Below are positions 60,123 through 64,000 of a stretch of DNA of 64,000 nucleotides, one piece after another (the first letter of the stretch is position 1; every line of letters begins with the position of its first letter). Source of the stretch: Lacisediminihabitans sp046156175 (GTDB taxonomy: Bacteria; Actinomycetota; Actinomycetes; Actinomycetales; Microbacteriaceae). The stretch is from assembly GCF_046156175.1 (NCBI RefSeq), contig NZ_JAYLVL010000003.1, positions 62,001 to 126,000 of the forward strand. The letters run 5' to 3'. The translations under genes were made by a program, and so were the position numbers. Below the pieces are notes generated by a model that worked only from the letters and a program-made list of their open reading frames with translations, searched no databases and was not told the origin of the DNA.

Positions 60123-61631
60123 TCACCGAACGACACGCGCATCGGCGAGCACTTGCGCTTCGGCGGTCTGGGTGATTTTGCTCGCCATACCGGCGAAGAT
60201 CACGCCGTGGAACGGCAGGATACTGAACCAGTAGAGCCGCCCGCCGAGCCCCTGCGGAAAGAACACCGCCCGCTGGCGATAGTTGGATCCGCCGCTCTCC
60301 GCGTTGGGTGTCACGCTCAGTTCGAGCCAGGCGCCGCCGGGCACCTTCATCTCGGCTCGCAACCTCAGGAAACGGCCGCGGTCCAATTCTTCGACCCGCC
60401 AGAAGTCGAGGGCATCCCCCGCGTTGAGATGGGCCGCGTTTCGTCGCCCTCGTCGGAGACCCACTCCCCCGACCACCTTGTCCATCCAGCCGCGAACAGC
60501 CCACGCCAGGGGGAAGGAGTACCAGCCGTTGTCGCCACCGATGCCCTCGATCACCCTCCAGACCTGGTCGGACGGCGCGGTCGAGTGGAGTTCGCGCAGG
60601 TCGGTGTAGACCGTGTGACCGGTCCACTCCGGGTCGCTCGGAAGGCGGTCGCTCGGCGCACCCCGCACGGCGGAATCCTGCCAGCTCGTCTCGACCGCGC
60701 CATCCCTCATCTTGCCGAGCGCGAGCCGCACCGATCGCCGATAGGGCGTGAGTCCACCCTCGGGATCGGGGATGAAGTTCTCGATGTCGTGTTCGTGCAC
60801 CACGCAGTCGTACTGCAGCGAGGCGATGATCGGCACGGCGAGAGCCCGCGGGATCGGGGTGACCAGGTTGACCCATTGCGAAGCCAACCACGGCGTGAGC
60901 ACCGGTAGGGAGGCGATCGGGCGCTGCTTCAGTCCGGCCTCGAGCGCGTAGCCGTTCATCATCTGACCGTAGCGCAGCACATTCGGCCCGCCGATGTCGA
61001 AGCTGCGGTTGACGTCGTCCGGCAGTTCGGCGCACTCAACGAGGTAGTAGAGCACGTCACGGATCGCGATCGGCTGGATGAAGTTGCGCACCCATTTCGG
61101 CGCCGGCATGTACGGGAGAACGTCGGTGAGATGGCGAACCATCTCGAACGATGTCGAGCCGGAGCCGATCACGACGCCGGCCTGGAGCGCCGCCGTCGGC
61201 ACTCCGGAGTCGAGCAGGATGCGGCCCACCTCCGCGCGCGAGCGCAGGTGGGGGGAGAGTTCGCCGTCGGGATGCAAGCCGCCGAGGTAGACGATGCGCG
61301 AGACACCCGCCGCCTTCGCCGCCGTTGCGACGGTGGTCGCTGCGGAACGTTCGATCTGCTCGAAGTCCCCCTTCGCCCCCATCGAGTGGACGAGGTAGTA
61401 GAGCACGTCGATACCTTCGAGGGCCTTGGCGACACTGCGCGCATCGGCGAGGTCACCGGTCGCGATCTCGACATCGTCGATCCACGGCACGTCGGTGAGT
61501 TTCAGAGGACTGCGCACAAACACCCGCACGCGATATCCCGCCTCGAGAAGTCGCGGCACGAGGCGACCTCCGATGTACCCGGTCGCACCGGTGACGAGTA
61601 CTCTCTTGCCGGTCTGCGCTGCTTCAGCCAT
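60123..61631 (-). CDS. Two-domain NAD(P)-binding protein (atypical SDR plus DUF2867)
   Basis: 502 aa. Residues 1-280: NAD(P)-binding Rossmann fold of the atypical SDR type (VLVTGATGYIGGRLVPRLL, YYLVHSMGAKGDFEQIE, IVYLGGLHP, FDIGGPNVLRYGQMM). Residues 330-500: DUF2867-like domain (SDQVWRVIEGIGGDNGWYSFPLAWAVRGWMDKVVGG, DALDFWRVEELDRGRFLRLRAEMKVPGGAWLE, YWFSILPFHGVIF). This arrangement is frequent in Actinobacteria. The substrate is unknown. ATG 61631 is 6 nt after TAGGGT, leaderless. Confidence 0.88.
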   Translation of the reverse strand: MAEAAQTGKRVLVTGATGYIGGRLVPRLLEAGYRVRVFVRSPLKLTDVPWIDDVEIATGDLADARSVAKALEGIDVLYYLVHSMGAKGDFEQIERSAATTVATAAKAAGVSRIVYLGGLHPDGELSPHLRSRAEVGRILLDSGVPTAALQAGVVIGSGSTSFEMVRHLTDVLPYMPAPKWVRNFIQPIAIRDVLYYLVECAELPDDVNRSFDIGGPNVLRYGQMMNGYALEAGLKQRPIASLPVLTPWLASQWVNLVTPIPRALAVPIIASLQYDCVVHEHDIENFIPDPEGGLTPYRRSVRLALGKMRDGAVETSWQDSAVRGAPSDRLPSDPEWTGHTVYTDLRELHSTAPSDQVWRVIEGIGGDNGWYSFPLAWAVRGWMDKVVGGVGLRRGRRNAAHLNAGDALDFWRVEELDRGRFLRLRAEMKVPGGAWLELSVTPNAESGGSNYRQRAVFFPQGLGGRLYWFSILPFHGVIFAGMASKITQTAEAQVLADARVVR

Positions 61632-61703
61632 GGCACAACCCTAGGGAGACTGGCTGGAAAACCGCAGAAAACACTGGCGGGTTGACTGGCCTGTCGGCGC
61701 GCG

Positions 61704-62615
61704 CTAGGTGTCTGGCGGTTTGCGGCCGCGGATTCGCATCCGCTGACCGTAGATGCCGCCGCCGATGCCGAGGATCACGAGGATGCCCCCGATGACATAA
61801 CCGATCGGGAACGGCTTCTGGACCGCGGAATCGGACGCACTGAGCAGGAATGACTCGGAACTCCCCGACGCCGAAGGCTGCACGCGTCGCTCGGTCGCTT
61901 TCGCACTCGCGGTGGCCCGCGGAGTGGAAGCGACCGAGGGAGTCGATGCCGGAACGGGTGTGGACGCAGTGGTCGGGGTGGCGGTGGCCGGTGCGGCGGC
62001 AACCGGAGCGTTAACCACGGGCGCCGCCACCGGTGCGGGAGCCGGCGCGGCGGCCGGAGCCGGCGCTGCTGCTGCCTTTGCCACGGGCGCGGGAGCCGCC
62101 GGGGCCGGGGCCGGAGCCGCCGCGGGAGCGGGGGCAGGTGCACCCGCGTGTCCGGCGTATTTGCCGAAGTCCTCCGCACCCCAGGTGGTGCCGTTCACGG
62201 TAACGAAGGCGATCCCGATGTCGGTGAAGTCACCCAGAATATTGGCCCGGTGACCGGGTGAGTTCATCCACGCCGTGTGCATGGCCGAGGGGGTGGGCTG
62301 GCCCATCGCCACATTCTCGCCGGCACGACTCCAGCCGGACGGAATCTGGGTGCTGTAGTCGGGGTTGTGGGTCATCGAATTGGCGGCACCCATCTGGTTC
62401 GCCCACTGCTGCGCCACGGCATCCATCGCCGGATTATGGATGAGGCCGGGAAGTCCCGCGCTCGCCCTGGCCTGGTTCACCAGGGAGGCGATCGTGTCGG
62501 CTTCGGAGGCCGATGCGCTGCTCACGCCAATCGAGGTGAGAGCGAATCCCACGATAATGGCGACGGCGAGGGTCGCCCCCACGCGCCGAACAGCCGCTAT
62601 CCCCCGATGCACCAT
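61704..62615 (-). CDS. Secreted CAP-domain protein with membrane anchor
   Basis: 303-aa surface protein. Signal peptide 1-36, CAP (SCP-like) domain about 37-155 (IASLVNQARASAGLPGLIHNPAMDAVAQQWANQMG, MTHNPDY, AGENVAMG, AWMNSPGHRANILGDFTDIGIAFV), a long Ala/Pro-rich stalk with AP repeats (160-260) and one C-terminal membrane helix ending in a basic tail (about 270-303), with no LPXTG motif. CAP proteins occur in cell wall and stress contexts without a single known activity. ATG 62615 follows TAGGCT by 6 nt. A CCC-N5-GGGG box lies 24 bp upstream of that hexamer. Confidence 0.9.
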   Translation of the reverse strand: MVHRGIAAVRRVGATLAVAIIVGFALTSIGVSSASASEADTIASLVNQARASAGLPGLIHNPAMDAVAQQWANQMGAANSMTHNPDYSTQIPSGWSRAGENVAMGQPTPSAMHTAWMNSPGHRANILGDFTDIGIAFVTVNGTTWGAEDFGKYAGHAGAPAPAPAAAPAPAPAAPAPVAKAAAAPAPAAAPAPAPVAAPVVNAPVAAAPATATPTTASTPVPASTPSVASTPRATASAKATERRVQPSASGSSESFLLSASDSAVQKPFPIGYVIGGILVILGIGGGIYGQRMRIRGRKPPDT

Positions 62616-62621
62616 CAGCCC

Positions 62622-62663
62622 AGCCTAGACGCGCCCCCCTGCCGGAAGCGCCCCCAAACCGGG
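62622..62663 (-). promoter_or_regulatory. Promoter of the CAP-domain gene with CCC-N5-GGGG box
   Basis: Minus strand: CCCGGTTTGGGG (62663-62652), 24-bp spacer, TAGGCT (62627-62622), 6 nt, ATG 62615. The box is embedded in a longer CCCCCGGTTTGGGGG palindrome-like stretch (62665-62651). Same spacing as the NERD-like genes 1 and 3. Confidence 0.7.
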
Positions 62664-62684
62664 GGCAGACAGTCCTCGTCGCCG

Positions 62685-63551
62685 CTAGATGATCCCCTTC
62701 GTGTGCCAGACCGTCTTCGTCTCCGTGAAGAAGGTGATGCGCTCGACGGATGGCGCGGGCACGCCGCTCTCGGGGGGGAGCACCCGCTTCAGTGTTTCGG
62801 CACCGGCGATCTGGAGGTCGATCCAACTGAGCTCTCCGGCGAGGTCGCCGGCACCCGCGAGGTCGATCGCATTGACGTCGGCGTGACTCGCGAGCCACGG
62901 AGCGATCTCGGCGGCCGACCCGGTCAACACATTGACCACTCCCCCGGGAACATCGCTCGTGGCGAGCACCTCACTCAGGCTGATCGCGGAGAGAGGAGCT
63001 CGTTCGCTCGCGACCACCACCACCGTATTGCCGCTGACGAGGGCAGGCGCGATGACACTGACCAGCCCGAGCAGGCTCGACTCCTGCGGGGCGATGATCG
63101 CCACCACCCCCGTCGGCTCCGGGGTGGAGATGTTGAAGTACGGTCCGCTCACCGGGTTGCCGTTGCCGGCCACCTGCACGTACTTGTCCGCCCAGCCGGC
63201 GTACCAGACCCACACATCGATGGCGGTATCGACCTGCTTCTGGGCCGCTGATTCGGAGAGGCCTTCGCTCTGGCGCAACTCGTCCACGAATTGGGCACGA
63301 CGACCCTCGAGCAACTCGGCGATGCGGTAGAGCACCTGACCGCGGTTGTAGCCGGTTGCACCGGCCCAGCCGGAGTGCGCGGCGCGGGCCGCGACTACGG
63401 CATCCCTGGCATCCTTCCTGGATGCCCGAGCCGCATTGGCGAGGAACTGACCCTTCGCGGTGGTGATCTCGTAGACCCGCCCGGACTCGCTGCGCGGGAA
63501 CTTGCCGCCGATGTACAGCTTGTAGGTCTTGGGTACGGCGAGGCGGGTCAT
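62685..63551 (-). CDS. Short aldehyde dehydrogenase-like protein, no cysteine
   Basis: 288 aa with only the N-terminal part of the aldehyde dehydrogenase fold: KLYIGGKFPRSESGRVYEI, ANAARASRKDARDAVVAARAA, YNRGQVLYRIAELLEGR, then PTGVVAIIAPQESSLLGLVSVIAPALVSGNTVVV (NAD-site region where an active enzyme has PWNFP). The protein contains no cysteine, so the thiol of ALDH catalysis is missing: it is a pseudoenzyme or partner subunit. Its ATG overlaps the stop of the preceding ALDH gene by 4 bp (ATGA), so the two are made together. Such pairs are known downstream of deoC in Actinobacteria; deoC lies beyond the window if present. Confidence 0.85.
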   Translation of the reverse strand: MTRLAVPKTYKLYIGGKFPRSESGRVYEITTAKGQFLANAARASRKDARDAVVAARAAHSGWAGATGYNRGQVLYRIAELLEGRRAQFVDELRQSEGLSESAAQKQVDTAIDVWVWYAGWADKYVQVAGNGNPVSGPYFNISTPEPTGVVAIIAPQESSLLGLVSVIAPALVSGNTVVVVASERAPLSAISLSEVLATSDVPGGVVNVLTGSAAEIAPWLASHADVNAIDLAGAGDLAGELSWIDLQIAGAETLKRVLPPESGVPAPSVERITFFTETKTVWHTKGII

Positions 63552-64000
63552 TTGCTTGCTGCTTTCTTGCTCGAGGAGGTCTCGATACGCTCACGGGGGC
63601 TCGCTGCTCGACCACCGGGGGAATCCCAACCGGTCGACTCCAGGTACGCCGCGAGACCGTGGCGACCGCCCTCCCGGCCGTAGCCCGACTCCTTGTAGCC
63701 GCCGAAGGGGCTGGCCGGATCGAACTGGTTGAAGGTGTTCGCCCAGACCACTCCGGCCCGCAACTTGTCGGCGACACCGAGCACCCGGCTGCCGTTAGAG
63801 CTCCAGATGCCGGCCGAGAGTCCATAGGGCGTGTTGTTCGCCTTCGAGATCGCCTCTGCCGGGGTGCGGAAGCTCAGAACGCTGAGCACCGGTCCGAAGA
63901 CCTCTTCCCGGGCGATGCGGTGGCTCGTGGACACGTTGGTGAAGATGGTCGGCGCGAACCAGAATCCGTTCTTCGGAATCTCGCAGTCCGCGCTCCACCG
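63548..64000 (-). CDS. Aldehyde dehydrogenase, 3' end (cut by window edge)
   Basis: The frame is open across the right edge; 150 residues are visible. CEIPKNGFWFAPTIF, IAREEVFGPVLSVLSF with the conserved Glu, ANNTPYGLSAGIW, AGVVWANTFNQFDPASPFGGYKESGYGREGG are the C-terminal signature of ALDH. The final residues after STGWDS read through copy R3 of a 41-bp dispersed element (PGGRAASPRERIETSS) before SSKKAASK and the stop. That tail is outside the normal ALDH end. The catalytic Cys lies outside the window. Confidence 0.9.
   Translation of the reverse strand, partial: RWSADCEIPKNGFWFAPTIFTNVSTSHRIAREEVFGPVLSVLSFRTPAEAISKANNTPYGLSAGIWSSNGSRVLGVADKLRAGVVWANTFNQFDPASPFGGYKESGYGREGGRHGLAAYLESTGWDSPGGRAASPRERIETSSSKKAASK
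63578..63618. repeat. 41-bp dispersed element, copy R3, inside coding sequence
   Basis: Begins GGTCTCGATACGCTC and ends GCTCGACCACCGG. It lies entirely within the 3' end of the ALDH gene and is translated on the minus strand as roughly PGGRAASPRERIET. R1 and R2 have the same length and pattern but lie between gene ends. Confidence 0.8.

Overview
The window is 64 kb of a high-G+C actinobacterial chromosome, most likely from the family Microbacteriaceae (Micrococcales). The reasons are the strong G/C bias at third codon positions, lipoproteins and MarP/PrsW/maltokinase/HelD-type genes typical of Actinobacteria, and the frequent leaderless promoters (a NANNNT -10 hexamer placed 6-7 nt before ATG/GTG, without a Shine-Dalgarno sequence). 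The genus assignment is not supported by anything I can see. About 56 protein genes were found; no rRNA, tRNA, CRISPR array, transposase, integrase or phage gene was recognised.

Layout. 1-11.8 kb: the 5' part of pnp and rpsO bracket about 10 kb of other genes: a GH6 endoglucanase lipoprotein, a VanZ-like protein, four tandem paralogous four-cysteine lipoproteins, a CitA/DcuS-type two-component system divergent from the dicarboxylate transporter dctA, and a left-handed beta-helix protein. 11.9-16.8 kb: MFS exporter, SOUL haem protein, two NERD-like membrane or soluble proteins with a lost catalytic motif, and an acyltransferase. 16.8-21.3 kb: an operon for a processive family-2 glycosyltransferase, a HlyD-like protein and a GH81 endo-1,3-beta-glucanase, here proposed to make and trim a beta-1,3-glucan. 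21.6-34.3 kb: RNase H, phytoene-dehydrogenase-like oxidoreductase, MarP protease, a dienelactone hydrolase, short-chain dehydrogenase, a third NERD-like protein, a kinase plus phospho-lyase-like aminotransferase pair (hydroxylysine or ethanolamine type), an esterase, an acyl-CoA dehydrogenase-like flavoprotein, and an MFS transporter. 34.4-43.9 kb: HelD/HelR, PrsW-like protease, AhpD-like protein, ribokinase plus GlcD-type oxidase, Ada-AlkA DNA repair fusion, aspartase. 44.2-51.6 kb: two tandem DUF2510 membrane proteins that share a near-identical 443-bp block, an MFS exporter, PabC-like lyase, a small unknown protein, maltokinase. 51.7-64 kb: SNF2 helicase, CpdA-like phosphodiesterase, Stealth phosphotransferase, small membrane proteins, M20 peptidase, GDSL esterase, a two-domain NAD(P)-binding protein, a CAP-domain surface protein and a pair of aldehyde dehydrogenase genes, the first cut by the window end.

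The most interesting signals are not single genes. (1) A G/C-rich box CCC-N5-GGGG lies exactly 24 bp upstream of the -10 hexamer at four promoters (two NERD-like genes, the CAP-domain gene, and a promoter at 50.06 kb) and 26 bp upstream at a third NERD-like gene, which suggests an undescribed activator-controlled regulon. (2) All three NERD-like proteins have lost the lysine of the expected catalytic motif. (3) In at least five genes, a short tandem repeat is anchored on the stop codon, so the gene end, stop included, is copied one to seven times downstream. (4) A 41-bp dispersed element occurs three times at gene 3' ends and in one case supplies the C-terminal residues of an aldehyde dehydrogenase. 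(5) The four tandem cysteine-patterned lipoproteins are a family I do not recognise.
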